64,000 nucleotides of DNA, taken from NCBI RefSeq assembly GCF_026248685.1, contig NZ_CP111036.1:2232001-2296000 (forward strand). Direction: 5' to 3'. How positions within the stretch are numbered: the first letter of the stretch is position 1; each line of letters starts with the position of its first letter. Below are positions 43,554 to 52,404 of this stretch, piece by piece. The notes under the pieces were generated by a model, which was given only the letters and a program-made list of their open reading frames with translations, did no database searches and was not told where the DNA came from. Source of the stretch: Haladaptatus caseinilyticus (GTDB lineage Archaea; Halobacteriota; Halobacteria; Halobacteriales; Haladaptataceae). The position numbers and the translations under genes are program-made.

Positions 43554-45118
43554 TTCCCACCACCTCCCATCACCGCGTTGATGTACGTCTGTGGCTCGGT
43601 CGCGGCCCGTGCCGCGGATTCGGCGGCCAGATACACCGGATCGAATCCGATGCCGACCAGCAGAACGAGCGCGGCCAGCACGCTGAGGACGGCGATTCCG
43701 GTCGGCGTGCCACCCTGTTCAACCATCGCGCTTTCCGACCCCCAGAAACCGCGGTTCCACGCTCGGGAGAAGTACGCGATGGTGAGAATCGCACCCGTCA
43801 ATGCGATGGCGAGGGCAAGCGTCGCACCTGCGTCACCCGCCACTCGGAATACGAGGAACTTCCCGAAGAAGCCTGAAAGCGGCGGAATGCCGATGAGCGA
43901 GAGCGCGCCGACGAAGAATACCCCTGAGAGGACGGGATTCTTTCGCGTCAGGCCACCGAGGTCGGCGAACCGGTCGGTGCCGACAGCCGAGAACACCGAC
44001 CCGGATGCGAGAAACAGCAGCCCTTTCGCTAGCGCGTGGTTCAGGGAGTAAATGAGCGCGGCGGTGATGGCGAGGGTTCGAACCCCGGGAACCGTCGCCC
44101 CGATTGCTAGCGGGAGGACGATAAAACCGACCTGTCCGATGCTGGAATAGGCAAGTAAGCCATCGACATCGTCGCGTCCAATCGCACCGATTCCGCCGAG
44201 AAGGATACTCGCGCTGGCCATGATGAACATCACCGGGCCAAAGAACGCGAGCGCGGAGTTCCCCGCAAGGCCGGGGAGTGTGAGTCCGCCGGGAATCGTC
44301 AGCCCCGCGAATACCGTGAAGTAGAGGCGGATGATGGCGTAAATCCCGACCTTCTTCACGACGCCCGCGAGCATCGCGGAGACGGGCGCGGGTGCGGCCC
44401 GGTAGGCCGCAGGCACCCAGAACTGGAAGGGTGCGATACCCGATTTGAGCGCAAACACAGTGAAGAGGAGCGCCGACAGGCCGAGGACCGGAAGCCGTGC
44501 GATGTTCCCCGAATCCGTCGCGAGTCGCTCCGCGAGTTGTGCCATGTTGAGCGTTCCCGTCGTGGCGTAAATGCCACCGATTGCGAGGAGCATCACCGCA
44601 CTCCCGATGAGGTTGAGCACGACGTACTGGAGCGCCGCACGAGTGTGCTCTGGTCCGCTGTAGAAGACGACGAGGACGTAACTCGACATGAGCATGACCT
44701 CGAACCAGACGAACAGGTTGAAAACGTCGCCCGTGAGGAACGCTCCCGTTACGCCCACCAGCATAAAATGGTACAGTGGATGGTACGAGAGTCGCTGACC
44801 GAACTCGTCCACGTACTGCACCGAGAAGGCGAGCGCGGCCAGCGAGACGACTGCCGCCAGCGCGAGCATGAACACCGAGAGCGAATCGGCGACCAGCGTG
44901 ATTCCGAACGGCGCTCGCCAGTCTCCAACTTGATACGCGATGACGTTCGACGCGCCAAGCGGGTCGATTTCAGTCCAGAGTGCCGCCACCGCGGCGACGT
45001 ACACGACGCCACCGAGGAGACTGACACCTCGCTGAATAGTCGAGAATCGCCGGACGACGAGCGTCAGAATCGCCGTCACGAGCGCGACGAGCAACGGTGC
45101 GATAACCAACTGATTCAT
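43550..45118 (-). CDS. mnhD: Mrp-type Na+/H+ antiporter subunit D
   Basis: MnhD is homologous to the proton-pumping ND2/ND4/ND5 subunits of complex I. The 522-residue product has about 14 helices, with DVFNLFVWFEVMLMSSYVL carrying the conserved membrane Glu, and LKSGIAPFQFWVPAAYRAAP with the conserved Lys that takes part in ion translocation. It overlaps mnhE and mnhC by four bases each. Confidence 0.96.
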   Translation of the reverse strand: MNQLVIAPLLVALVTAILTLVVRRFSTIQRGVSLLGGVVYVAAVAALWTEIDPLGASNVIAYQVGDWRAPFGITLVADSLSVFMLALAAVVSLAALAFSVQYVDEFGQRLSYHPLYHFMLVGVTGAFLTGDVFNLFVWFEVMLMSSYVLVVFYSGPEHTRAALQYVVLNLIGSAVMLLAIGGIYATTGTLNMAQLAERLATDSGNIARLPVLGLSALLFTVFALKSGIAPFQFWVPAAYRAAPAPVSAMLAGVVKKVGIYAIIRLYFTVFAGLTIPGGLTLPGLAGNSALAFFGPVMFIMASASILLGGIGAIGRDDVDGLLAYSSIGQVGFIVLPLAIGATVPGVRTLAITAALIYSLNHALAKGLLFLASGSVFSAVGTDRFADLGGLTRKNPVLSGVFFVGALSLIGIPPLSGFFGKFLVFRVAGDAGATLALAIALTGAILTIAYFSRAWNRGFWGSESAMVEQGGTPTGIAVLSVLAALVLLVGIGFDPVYLAAESAARAATEPQTYINAVMGGGGK

Positions 45119-45474
45119 GTGGATTCACCTAGTTCGTTCATGTCGATCGTTCCGTGTTCTTCGTAGACGCGATACGTCAGTACGAGTGCGAACGCGGTCG
45201 TTCCGAACCCGATGACGATGGCTGTCAGGACGAGCGCCTGCACGAGGGGATCGGTGGTACTTCCATGACCGCCGTGTCCCGAGATAATGGGCACGCTCCC
45301 TGCGAAGCCACCCATCGTGACGAGGTAGGCGTTCGTTGCCTGACTGATGATGGTGACACCCCAGACGACGCGGACGATGTCCCGCCGCAGGACGAGGAAC
45401 GTTCCGAGTGCGAACAGGAGACCCAGAACCCCTGCGAGGACGAACTGGGGCTGCGTCGCGACTGTTTCGCTCAT
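45115..45474 (-). CDS. mnhC: Mrp-type Na+/H+ antiporter subunit C
   Basis: From the ATG at 45474 the protein has 119 residues and three helices. It is homologous to NuoK, with VIIGFGTTAFALVL-like (TAIVIGFGTTAFALVLTYRV) as the last helix and a DPLVQALVLT segment. Its start overlaps the mnhB stop (four bases). The same frame stays open to 45945, but that extension lies over mnhB and is a shadow. Confidence 0.95.
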   Translation of the reverse strand: MSETVATQPQFVLAGVLGLLFALGTFLVLRRDIVRVVWGVTIISQATNAYLVTMGGFAGSVPIISGHGGHGSTTDPLVQALVLTAIVIGFGTTAFALVLTYRVYEEHGTIDMNELGEST

Positions 45475-45935
45475 TCTGCACCCACCACCGAGAGGATCGT
45501 CAGAAGCGCGCCAACGACGACGAGGTATACCCCGATGTCGAACGCGAGTGCACTCGCCACCTCGAAATGCGGGTAGAGCGGAATGCCCTCCAAGATGGTG
45601 TACGTTTGGTAGAGGAAGTTCTTCCCGAACACCATCGACACGACTCCGGAACCGGCGGCGATGAGGAGGCCGACCGCGAACATCGCACGGTAGTTCTCGA
45701 CGATACCGTACTGGAGATGTTCGACCGGGCCGCGGACGACGTTGTGGAACAATTCGTCTTCGAGGAAGTCCATTCCGTAGACGATGTAGATGAGGGCGAA
45801 CGCTGTCGTCGTCAGGACGCCCGCGATGAACCCTCCACCGGGCAGGTTGTGACCCTGCAACATCAGCGCCACCGCGGTGACGAAGATGAGGGGAACCACG
45901 GTGCGCGTAATCGTTCGCGTGATGACCGTCGTCAT
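45471..45935 (-). CDS. mnhB: Mrp-type Na+/H+ antiporter subunit B
   Basis: The 154-residue protein has four helices, with LQGHNLPGGGFIAGVLTTTA as the family signature after helix 1. It is the second gene of the operon and overlaps mnhA by four bases. It carries the start ATG at 45935. Confidence 0.96.
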   Translation of the reverse strand: MTTVITRTITRTVVPLIFVTAVALMLQGHNLPGGGFIAGVLTTTAFALIYIVYGMDFLEDELFHNVVRGPVEHLQYGIVENYRAMFAVGLLIAAGSGVVSMVFGKNFLYQTYTILEGIPLYPHFEVASALAFDIGVYLVVVGALLTILSVVGAE

Positions 45936-48346
45936 TGTATCTCACCCCGTTCGCGCATGGCGATGAGCGTCAAGACTGATAGTGCGGCCATGGCGACGAC
46001 CGAGATTTCACCCATCGTATCGAAGCCACGGTAGTCCACCAGAATGACGTTGACGATGTTGTGCCCTCCCGCGATTTTCACGGTGTTTTCGTACTCCGTG
46101 AAGAACGTCGCAATCGAGTTCGGGCTCGCGGCGGTCGTGAGGAGCACCGTGACGAAGACGGTAGCACCGACGGCGAGCGACAGCACACCGTCGCGAAGCG
46201 CTCGACTGCGACTCATCTCCCCGTAGAACGTCGGAAGCCTGTCTAAGACGAGCAGGAAGATGACGAGGACGAGCGTCTCGACGACGAGTTGCGTGAGCGC
46301 GAGGTCGGGTGCTTTTGCCAAAATGTAGAAGATAGCGACCATGAATCCGAGAATCGAGAGCGTGAGCACGCCTGCGACGTGCGACGGGGCGATGCTCACC
46401 GCTACCGCACCGACGACTGCGACCAACAGGACGAGCAACATCGGGTAGGAGATCGCCAGTCCACCGAACGAAGGCAGTGAAACCCCCGCGGCAACGTAGC
46501 CGCCGAGTGCGAGGGTGGAAACCGCGGCGAGCGTCCACGTCGCGTAGGTTCGAAGTAGACCGGTCTGGACGCGAGGCACCATCGCGATGCTCACGTCGTT
46601 CAGGCCGTACACCGTGTTGTCGTACCACCAGTTCGCACGAAGCGGGTTGATCGCGAGCAGACGGTTTACGCCGTCGTGCAACCGGTCGTAGAACGGGTAC
46701 GCCGCTGCGCCGATCGCGATGGTCGTCGCGCTCATGACGGCGGCGGGACTGAGGTGCTTCGGGAGGTGGTAACTGAAGTGGATTTCCTCGGCGTGTGCCC
46801 CCGGTGGAAGTACATTTCCGATCACTTCGCCCACGAAATGGTTGATCATCGTGGGGGCAAAACCGAACGTGTCCGCGACCCCGCCAAGTCCGATGAGCGC
46901 CGCGACGGTGCCGAGGATTGCCGTCGGCACCAGCATCATCGCAGGCGGCCTGTGGACGTGGCCCAGCCCTTTCGGCTTCTCGCCGAAGAAGAGCATCACG
47001 AACTTGACCGAATAGAGGAACGTGAAGATGCTCCCGAAGACGGCAACGATCGGGTAGAGCCACGTGAGGCCACCGTGGACATGAGCGGCCTCGTACGCCG
47101 CGTGGAAGAGGAACTCCTTCGAGTAGAAGCCGTTAAACGGCGGTATTCCGGCCATCCCGAACCCGGCAACCACGGTGATTGCGGCGGTAATCGGAAGGTC
47201 GTGACGAAGCCCACCGAGGTGTTTGATTTTTCGTGTTCCGGCCTCGTGTGCGATGATTCCTGCGACGAGGAACAGAGGTGCCTTGAACATCGCGTGGTTC
47301 AGTATGTGAAACGCACCCGTCTCGGCCCCGAGTTCGGAGGCGAATCCGAATCCGGCGACGATGAGACCGAGGTGACTCGCCGTCGAGTACGCCAACAGTT
47401 CCTTGATATCGGTTGCCGCGACGGCGAGGATGGCTGCGATAGTCATCGTCGCGAGACCGAGTATCGTGAACAGCGTCATCCAGTCGGGGAGTCCGTGTGT
47501 TCCTTCCGTTACTTCGGGGAGCAAGAGCGGTCGGAATCGACCGATGAGGTAGACGCCAGCTTTGACCATCGTCGCGGAGTGGAGAAACGCCGAAACGGGT
47601 GTCGGCGCTTCCATCGCGTTCGGAAGCCAGATGTGAAGCGGTACCTGCGCGGACTTCGCCGCCGCACCGACGGCGACGAGGCCGAGGACGGGAAGCAACA
47701 TGCCAGCGTCCACCAGACCTTCGTGTACCTCGGCGGGATGTTCGAGCATCCACGCGAGGTCGAAGGCGTGTTGCTGTGACACCGTGTTCGCCAACAATAA
47801 AAAGCCGATGAGCATGAACAGACCACCGGAAACGGTGATTATCATCGACTTCCGTGCGGCGTATTGCGACGACCGCCGGTCGGTGTAGTGGCCGATGAGG
47901 ATGAACGAGGACAAACTCGTCAGTTCCCAGAACACGAAGAGGGAGACGAGGTCCGCTGCGAACGCGACCCCCAGCATCGACCCCATGAACGCCAGCAGTG
48001 CGGTGTAGTACTTCGCTTTGCCCGGTTCGTCATGCATGTACGCGCCCGAGTACGCGAGGATGAGGACGCCAACCCCGCTGGCGAGGAAGCCGATGAGGAG
48101 CGCGAGGCCATCCACGTAGAACCGGAGCGAGACTTCGAGCGCGGGTATCCACTCGAACGAAACGGCGCCGTGTGTGCCGTACTGGCTTGCTACCATCGCG
48201 AAACAGGCGAGCGCCACCGCCGATGCGTAGTAGGCGGTGCGCTCCCCCAGCACGCGGTACACCAGCGGCGTCAGCGCCGCCGCCGCGAATGGAAGCATCA
48301 CCAGCGCAAGCACAACCACGGCTACCGGGTCAGATGGTGATTGCAC
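45932..48346 (-). CDS. mnhA: Mrp-type Na+/H+ antiporter subunit A
   Basis: MnhA is the largest Mrp subunit, homologous to complex I ND5, and forms ion pathways in the antiporter. The 804-residue product has the ND5-like part (about 1-510) with ELTSLSSFILIGH, a conserved KSAQVPLHIWLPNAMEAPTP and the HAMFKAPLFLVAGI segment. The C-terminal region carries the extra helices (LTLSILGFMVAIFYI, LVVETLVLVIFLLVLDRLP), the MbhD/MbhE-like part. A CTTAACG box near 48372-48379 lies about 28 bases before the ATG. It leads the whole operon. Confidence 0.96.
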   Translation of the reverse strand: MQSPSDPVAVVVLALVMLPFAAAALTPLVYRVLGERTAYYASAVALACFAMVASQYGTHGAVSFEWIPALEVSLRFYVDGLALLIGFLASGVGVLILAYSGAYMHDEPGKAKYYTALLAFMGSMLGVAFAADLVSLFVFWELTSLSSFILIGHYTDRRSSQYAARKSMIITVSGGLFMLIGFLLLANTVSQQHAFDLAWMLEHPAEVHEGLVDAGMLLPVLGLVAVGAAAKSAQVPLHIWLPNAMEAPTPVSAFLHSATMVKAGVYLIGRFRPLLLPEVTEGTHGLPDWMTLFTILGLATMTIAAILAVAATDIKELLAYSTASHLGLIVAGFGFASELGAETGAFHILNHAMFKAPLFLVAGIIAHEAGTRKIKHLGGLRHDLPITAAITVVAGFGMAGIPPFNGFYSKEFLFHAAYEAAHVHGGLTWLYPIVAVFGSIFTFLYSVKFVMLFFGEKPKGLGHVHRPPAMMLVPTAILGTVAALIGLGGVADTFGFAPTMINHFVGEVIGNVLPPGAHAEEIHFSYHLPKHLSPAAVMSATTIAIGAAAYPFYDRLHDGVNRLLAINPLRANWWYDNTVYGLNDVSIAMVPRVQTGLLRTYATWTLAAVSTLALGGYVAAGVSLPSFGGLAISYPMLLVLLVAVVGAVAVSIAPSHVAGVLTLSILGFMVAIFYILAKAPDLALTQLVVETLVLVIFLLVLDRLPTFYGEMSRSRALRDGVLSLAVGATVFVTVLLTTAASPNSIATFFTEYENTVKIAGGHNIVNVILVDYRGFDTMGEISVVAMAALSVLTLIAMRERGEIQ

Positions 48347-48864
48347 ACTCGAATGTGAGCAATGGACTCACCTTAACGCTTCTCAATACCTCCGACGCCG
48401 GTGTCGAAAATTCCTGAACAATCGTCCAGTAGCAAGCTTAGAAATAGCCCATGTTTGGATTTCTCGGCCATAATGACTCGGTGAGTGCCCGTTCTCCCGA
48501 AACGGCGCGTTCTTGGTCCACGGTCCGTCCGACCCCGACGCGTGGTAGTTAACGGACGACACAATGCCGAGCAAGCGATGAGGACCGAACGAGTCCAGCG
48601 ACGTATTGAGAGGAGAAAATATAGCCTATCCAATATATTTATATTTCGAAAATATATCAAAATATAATACATGGAGTCATCCAGCCATATACTTATTAGG
48701 TAGGAGTATCAAAGCCTGTAACAACGCGCTCATCATCCGAAAAATGCGGAACTGCACGGGAGACAAAACCATACAAAATTCGACAGTAGGAAATATCTGT
48801 CGGAAAAATTAGTATCCAGTGTGGTTCCGACCGGTGATACTGCGCGTCGCAGGAGAAACCAAAC
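48347..48864. other. Gene-poor, AT-rich region between mnhA and pilA
   Basis: No gene is supported. The mnhA promoter is at the left. From about 48600 the sequence becomes very AT-rich (many TATATA and AAATAT motifs) and then runs into the pilin gene's leader. An inverted repeat CGACAG/CTGTCG (48781-48786 with 48797-48802) lies about 70 bases before the pilin ATG. A Shine-Dalgarno GGAG at 48852-48855 precedes the pilin. Confidence 0.5.
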
Positions 48865-49326
48865 ATGACACTCAAAGAAAAAATGGACGCAGTAGCGGAG
48901 CGAGACTTCGAGCGAGCCGTATCACCTGTTATCGGCGTTATCCTCATGGTTGCTATAACGGTAATATTGGCCGCTGTGATTGGGACCTTCGTGATGGGTC
49001 TTGGGAATAGTGTCGAGAAAAACGTGAACGCTGGCGCAGAAATTAGTGCAGATAAAGCAGCCAATGGTGCAGTCACCGTCACTTGGGTCAGCAAAGGGAC
49101 CGCTAGTCAGGTCAGTGTAAAGGTCAAAGAAAAAGGTGGGACAAATAACGGAACTGCAACAATCAACAATATTGGTGATTCAGTAACAATCTACGAAAAG
49201 TCCGGAGGAAACGACGATCTTGGATTTAGTGCCGATGGCGACCGCCAAGTTCAAATCATCGTAACTGCCATTGGCGAGGACGGTGAAACGAAGACCGTAA
49301 TCAATAATGAAGAGGCAACGATTTGA
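48865..49326 (+). CDS. Type IV pilin (PilA-like)
   Basis: The 153-residue protein has a class III signal peptide: FER then AVSPVIGVILMVAITVILAA, with probable PibD cleavage between Arg17 and Ala18. The hydrophobic helix is followed by a Thr/Lys/Gly-rich beta domain. This is the haloarchaeal type IV pilin N-terminal domain (DUF1628-type), found in adhesion pili. Codon use is distinctly AT-richer than in the neighbouring genes. No pilus-assembly genes (PilB/PilC-like) are adjacent, which is common for haloarchaeal minor pilins. Confidence 0.9.
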   Translation: MTLKEKMDAVAERDFERAVSPVIGVILMVAITVILAAVIGTFVMGLGNSVEKNVNAGAEISADKAANGAVTVTWVSKGTASQVSVKVKEKGGTNNGTATINNIGDSVTIYEKSGGNDDLGFSADGDRQVQIIVTAIGEDGETKTVINNEEATI

Positions 49327-49520
49327 TTCTTTTTAGCATTTGTTAACTATTTTAGCTATTATTCTATTTACTATAAACTATTTACTGTTCATAGTGTTAG
49401 AGTCATAATTACTAGTTCAAATTTTCTAACCGATCCACTATATGGTGACTACTGGAGAAATTCTCTCCGTCAGTCAACAATCCGTCCACATGTGTGTGTG
49501 AATATTCGTGTTTCCCAAAA
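49327..49520. other. AT-rich spacer downstream of the pilin gene
   Basis: This stretch has no gene on either strand. It is rich in T and A with TTTAGC/CTATT-type repeats and ends just before a TATA box at 49524-49532. Confidence 0.5.
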
Positions 49521-49523
49521 ACT

Positions 49524-49532
49524 CTTTAAATA
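49524..49532 (+). promoter_or_regulatory. Strong TATA box upstream of a non-coding structured stretch
   Basis: CTTTAAATAT sits at 49523-49532. It would start transcription near 49555, close to an ATG at 49553. It is one of the best TATA matches of the region, yet no conserved protein follows. Confidence 0.45.
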
Positions 49533-49552
49533 TCTCACCCGAAGAGGGGAGA

Positions 49553-49760
49553 ATGACCCTCTCGAATACCGCAGCTCACCGAAAAAAGGCCAGCAGCGAT
49601 GATTTCAGGAGCCTTCCAAAAGGGGAATGGAAACGAATCGAACCCCGCTGGGTTAGAGTAGGGGTTTCGACAATCGAATTGCTGAGGTGCGGGTTCTCTC
49701 CCACCCGCATTGACTCAAACGGGTCGGGTGGTAAAAGAAATGAGCCTTATCCGCAGTGAA
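49553..49760 (+). ncRNA. Candidate structured small RNA (or 68-residue leaderless protein)
   Basis: After the TATA box lie nested hairpins. TCGAACCCC (49638-49646) pairs with GGGGTTTCGA (49661-49670) with one bulge. TTCGA/TCGAA (49667-49671 with 49675-49679) is an alternative stem. TGCGGGT (49688-49694) pairs perfectly with ACCCGCA (49703-49709). The stretch could also be read as a 68-residue Ser/Arg-rich ORF from ATG 49553 to 49759, but the composition is unlike haloarchaeal proteins. RNA and protein are both open. Confidence 0.35.
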
Positions 49761-50150
49761 AGTGAAAGTGTGTGACACTCGGTGACGCCGATCGACCTCG
49801 GTTTGGCAGGGGTGGATTTGGAACCGAGACAACGGTACGACCGCTGAAGTTGCGAACGCTAGGCACGGACCAGCCCCCATTCAGCGAGTCGCTCGTGGTT
49901 TCATCACCCATCCACCTGTTGGTTCGGACGGGAATGGCCGAACGAGGTTCCCGCATTTGCGGGCGGGGCGTACGTCCGGAACTTGCGGTCAGCACTCCGC
50001 CAAAACCAACCCCGGTGTCTCGATAGTGCGGCGTCCTTACAACACGAATACCGATACCGACAGTCATACCGCGAGTTCACATCACGTCAGAGTATACCTA
50101 CCGCACCGCCAATACCGGCACCTTTTACTGCTGGGTTGAATACCCCCAAC
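49761..50150. other. Hairpin-rich non-coding region upstream of hpt
   Basis: This stretch has no supported gene. It includes a GTGAAA direct repeat at about 49756-49772. CTCGGTT (49797-49803) pairs with AACCGAG (49822-49828). GTTCGG/CCGAAC (49922-49927 with 49938-49943) and CCCGCA/TGCGGG (about 49950-49963) form further stems. The right end carries the hpt promoter. Confidence 0.45.
50122..50129 (+). promoter_or_regulatory. TATA box of hpt
   Basis: CTTTTACT lies about 26 bases before the ATG at 50151, the spacing for a leaderless start. Confidence 0.4.
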
Positions 50151-50717
50151 ATGGACCAGTTGAAGCAGTCGCTTCTCGAAGCGCCAATCATCGAGAAAGA
50201 CGGGTACCACTACTTCGTACATCCTATCAGCGACGGAATTCCGATGCTGAAACCGACACTGCTGCGTGAAATCGTCATCAAAATCATCCGGAAGGCGGAC
50301 CTGGAAAACGTCGATAAAATCGTCACGCCCGCCGCGATGGGGATTCACATTTCGACTGCCGTCTCGCTGATGACCGACATCCCGCTGGTGGTCATCCGAA
50401 AACGAAAGTACGGCTTGGAAGGCGAGGTTGCACTCTCCCAACAAACCGGCTACTCCGAGAACGAGATGTACATCAACAACGTCGATGAGGGCGACCGCGT
50501 CCTCCTGCTGGACGACGTGCTCAGTACCGGCGGAACGATGAAAGCCGTCACCGAGGCGCTCGAATATATCGGCGCTGACGTAGTGGACGTGTGTGCCGTC
50601 ATCAAGAAAGTGGGTGCAAACGAACTCGACGACACCGACTACCAAGTGAAGACGCTCATCAACGTGGACGTGGTGGACGGCGAAGTCGTCATCGCGGACG
50701 AACACGGCGACGGGTGA
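50151..50717 (+). CDS. hpt: Hypoxanthine/guanine phosphoribosyltransferase
   Basis: The enzyme salvages purine bases by transferring phosphoribose from PRPP. The 188-residue product has the PRPP-binding motif [17 protein letters not shown] and the upstream [13 protein letters not shown] loop of archaeal HGPRT. Residues [19 protein letters not shown] form the flexible catalytic region. The ATG at 50151 fits the TATA box; codons further upstream have no similarity. The next gene starts directly after its stop. Confidence 0.94.
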   Translation: MDQLKQSLLEAPIIEKDGYHYFVHPISDGIPMLKPTLLREIVIKIIRKADLENVDKIVTPAAMGIHISTAVSLMTDIPLVVIRKRKYGLEGEVALSQQTGYSENEMYINNVDEGDRVLLLDDVLSTGGTMKAVTEALEYIGADVVDVCAVIKKVGANELDDTDYQVKTLINVDVVDGEVVIADEHGDG

Positions 50718-51071
50718 ATGTTCTCGCGTCAGTTTCTGGCGATGGTCTCGACGTTTACGCTCGTTACGGGTGCACTCCTCGTCGGCGACGCCCTCAACGG
50801 GTCGGTCGTAACGGGCGCATACGGAGTGACGACGCCAGCGTTCATGCTGCGCGTGCTTCCCGGCATCGTATTCATCTGGGTAGGCTACATCCTGCGCGAG
50901 AATCACGAGCGGTTCATCTCTGCCTATTTCGCCGGACGAGACGCGGCTGCAACATCCGACGGAGCGGAGGGGACGGGAGACGGCGAGTTCGACGAGCGGC
51001 TGTCGCCTCTCTCCAGCGATTCGATGGAGAATCTCGACGCACGCGAGCGGGACGCCGACGAAAATCAGTAA
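50718..51071 (+). CDS. Membrane protein co-transcribed with hpt
   Basis: The ATG immediately follows the hpt stop (TGAATG), which indicates coupled expression. The 117-residue protein has two hydrophobic helices (about 5-25 and 40-62) and a long acidic Ser/Asp-rich C-terminus. It may be a membrane-anchored regulator, but the family is not recognised. Codon use is like neighbouring genes. Confidence 0.65.
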   Translation: MFSRQFLAMVSTFTLVTGALLVGDALNGSVVTGAYGVTTPAFMLRVLPGIVFIWVGYILRENHERFISAYFAGRDAAATSDGAEGTGDGEFDERLSPLSSDSMENLDARERDADENQ

Positions 51072-51116
51072 GGCTCATTGCAGAACTTTTATGATTGTGC
51101 CCAATTAGCACAAACC

Positions 51117-51368
51117 ATGGCGTTAAAGAATCGTGTCCCAAAGTCACTTCGCGGTCCGGTTGGACTGCTGTCGATCGTCGTGGCACTACTTGGTGTCATC
51201 ATCGGATACATCTACTTGCTGTTTGGCCTGTCACTGTATTTCAAGCTGGTTCCGCAGATGGAAAGCACGATGACGACGACGGAATCGCTGGTCGTCATTG
51301 CTGGCGGAGTTGTGTTCTTCGGTATTGGCTACGCCGGATGGCGTGGCTTCAACTACTTTGCGTACTAG
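51117..51368 (+). CDS. Small two-helix membrane protein
   Basis: From the ATG at 51117 the protein has 83 residues. A basic N-terminus (KNRVPKSLRGP) precedes two hydrophobic helices (about 14-36 and 53-73) and an aromatic C-terminus (GWRGFNYFAY). An ACTTTTATGA box at about 51085 lies 28 bases before the ATG. It is the first of three close genes, the next starting three bases after its stop. Confidence 0.66.
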   Translation: MALKNRVPKSLRGPVGLLSIVVALLGVIIGYIYLLFGLSLYFKLVPQMESTMTTTESLVVIAGGVVFFGIGYAGWRGFNYFAY

Positions 51369-51371
51369 CCA

Positions 51372-51899
51372 ATGGATATTCGGAATCATCCCGACGCACC
51401 GGATTTTGACGAACTGCAGGACATCGTTGTCGAACCGATTTCTCGAGCGGAAATAGAGGAACACAGAGCCGACGGAGCGGTCTTAGTCGAGGACAATGTC
51501 CGTGAGCGAGACGACCTGAACGTCGTTGCCTACCTCAGCGGCGACTCGGATGCCGCACAAACCGACGGCATCGGTGTTCCATACTATCGGCTCACACAGT
51601 TGTTCGGCACGCCGCAGTTTCCCGAACTGCAAGCCGGGGAGGACATCAGTGGGCGAACTGATGAAACGTTCAAATATCTCTTTCGGGTGACGTATAAGGG
51701 GGACCCCGTTGAACTCCCGAGCGAGTGGCTTATGACAATTCACGATTCCCACGTCAGGTTCGCCGCCAGCGTCGCCGAATGGCGCGACGAAGCGCCGGCG
51801 TTTACCGCTGACTCGAAACTCGCGCTCACGACATACACACTCGCTCTCCAAATCGTTCTCGAACCGGTCGAGTGCGTGTTTGAGGATATGCTCTTCTGA
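51372..51899 (+). CDS. Soluble protein of unknown function in a small membrane-protein operon
   Basis: This 175-residue acidic protein has no transmembrane helix. It begins MDIRNHPDAPDFDELQDIVV and carries the segments GVPYYRLTQLFGTPQFPEL and FKYLFRVTYKGDPVELPSEW before a helical end. I do not recognise the family. It is flanked within a few bases by two short two-helix membrane proteins, so it may be the cytoplasmic partner of a membrane complex. Confidence 0.65.
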   Translation: MDIRNHPDAPDFDELQDIVVEPISRAEIEEHRADGAVLVEDNVRERDDLNVVAYLSGDSDAAQTDGIGVPYYRLTQLFGTPQFPELQAGEDISGRTDETFKYLFRVTYKGDPVELPSEWLMTIHDSHVRFAASVAEWRDEAPAFTADSKLALTTYTLALQIVLEPVECVFEDMLF

Positions 51900-51905
51900 G
51901 GTATC

Positions 51906-52118
51906 ATGGACGACCTTGGAAATCGGGTCTTCTACTGGCTTAGCGACGAGACGAACGTAACGATACTCCTGTTCATCCTCGCGATACTGCTCAGTGTTGC
52001 TAGCCTCCTGTTGTTCTTTACGAACGAGGGACAATCGGCTACCCGACTCGAGTTCGGACTGCTAGCCGCTGCGATGGCCGTCCTGTTCTACCTGTCATTA
52101 CGGAACAGCGCGTTTTAG
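51906..52118 (+). CDS. Small two-helix membrane protein
   Basis: The 70-residue product is short and hydrophobic, with two helices (about 18-38 and 46-66) and a charged loop NEGQSATRLEFG between. It starts six bases after the stop of the 175-residue protein gene. The stop overlaps the convergent next gene's 3' end. The family is unknown. Confidence 0.63.
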   Translation: MDDLGNRVFYWLSDETNVTILLFILAILLSVASLLLFFTNEGQSATRLEFGLLAAAMAVLFYLSLRNSAF

Positions 52119-52372
52119 CGGGTCAGCACGTGCATGAGACCGAACACGATCGCAATCGAACCGACGAGGAGGCCTGCGAAAACGGGGACGATCATTCCAT
52201 GGCCGTACAGGTCGTACCAGTATCCCGCATACGTTAGCAAGAGAAACGACGGTACCGAGAGGAGAAAAAAGAGCGATGAGAGGTAACTCGCCAACGTGGG
52301 GTCGTCACCGTGCTTTGCGAAGGTGCCACGTTCTCGGATGGAGCGCTCTCGCGTAGGAACGTCTTTCGACAC
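52115..52372 (-). CDS. Small two-helix membrane protein
   Basis: This 85-residue protein has a charged N-terminus (about 25 residues) and two hydrophobic helices (about 30-50 and 59-83). It sits on the opposite strand and overlaps the end of the previous gene by four bases. It is the nearest member downstream of a minus-strand pair. The function is unknown. Confidence 0.6.
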   Translation of the reverse strand: MSKDVPTRERSIRERGTFAKHGDDPTLASYLSSLFFLLSVPSFLLLTYAGYWYDLYGHGMIVPVFAGLLVGSIAIVFGLMHVLTR

Positions 52373-52404
52373 GAGTTGGTCTTCCGAGGCACGAAACTAA
52401 ACCC

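Noticed and set aside
45115-45945. A 276-residue frame including mnhC
   Set aside because: Only the last 119 residues are MnhC-like. The extension is an out-of-frame reading of mnhB and is Arg/His-rich.
49653-49880. Minus-strand frame with a peptide similar to antisense tRNA translations, hinting at a tRNA at 49640-49715
   Set aside because: No acceptor stem, D-arm or T-loop consensus is found on either strand; the hairpins do not form a cloverleaf.
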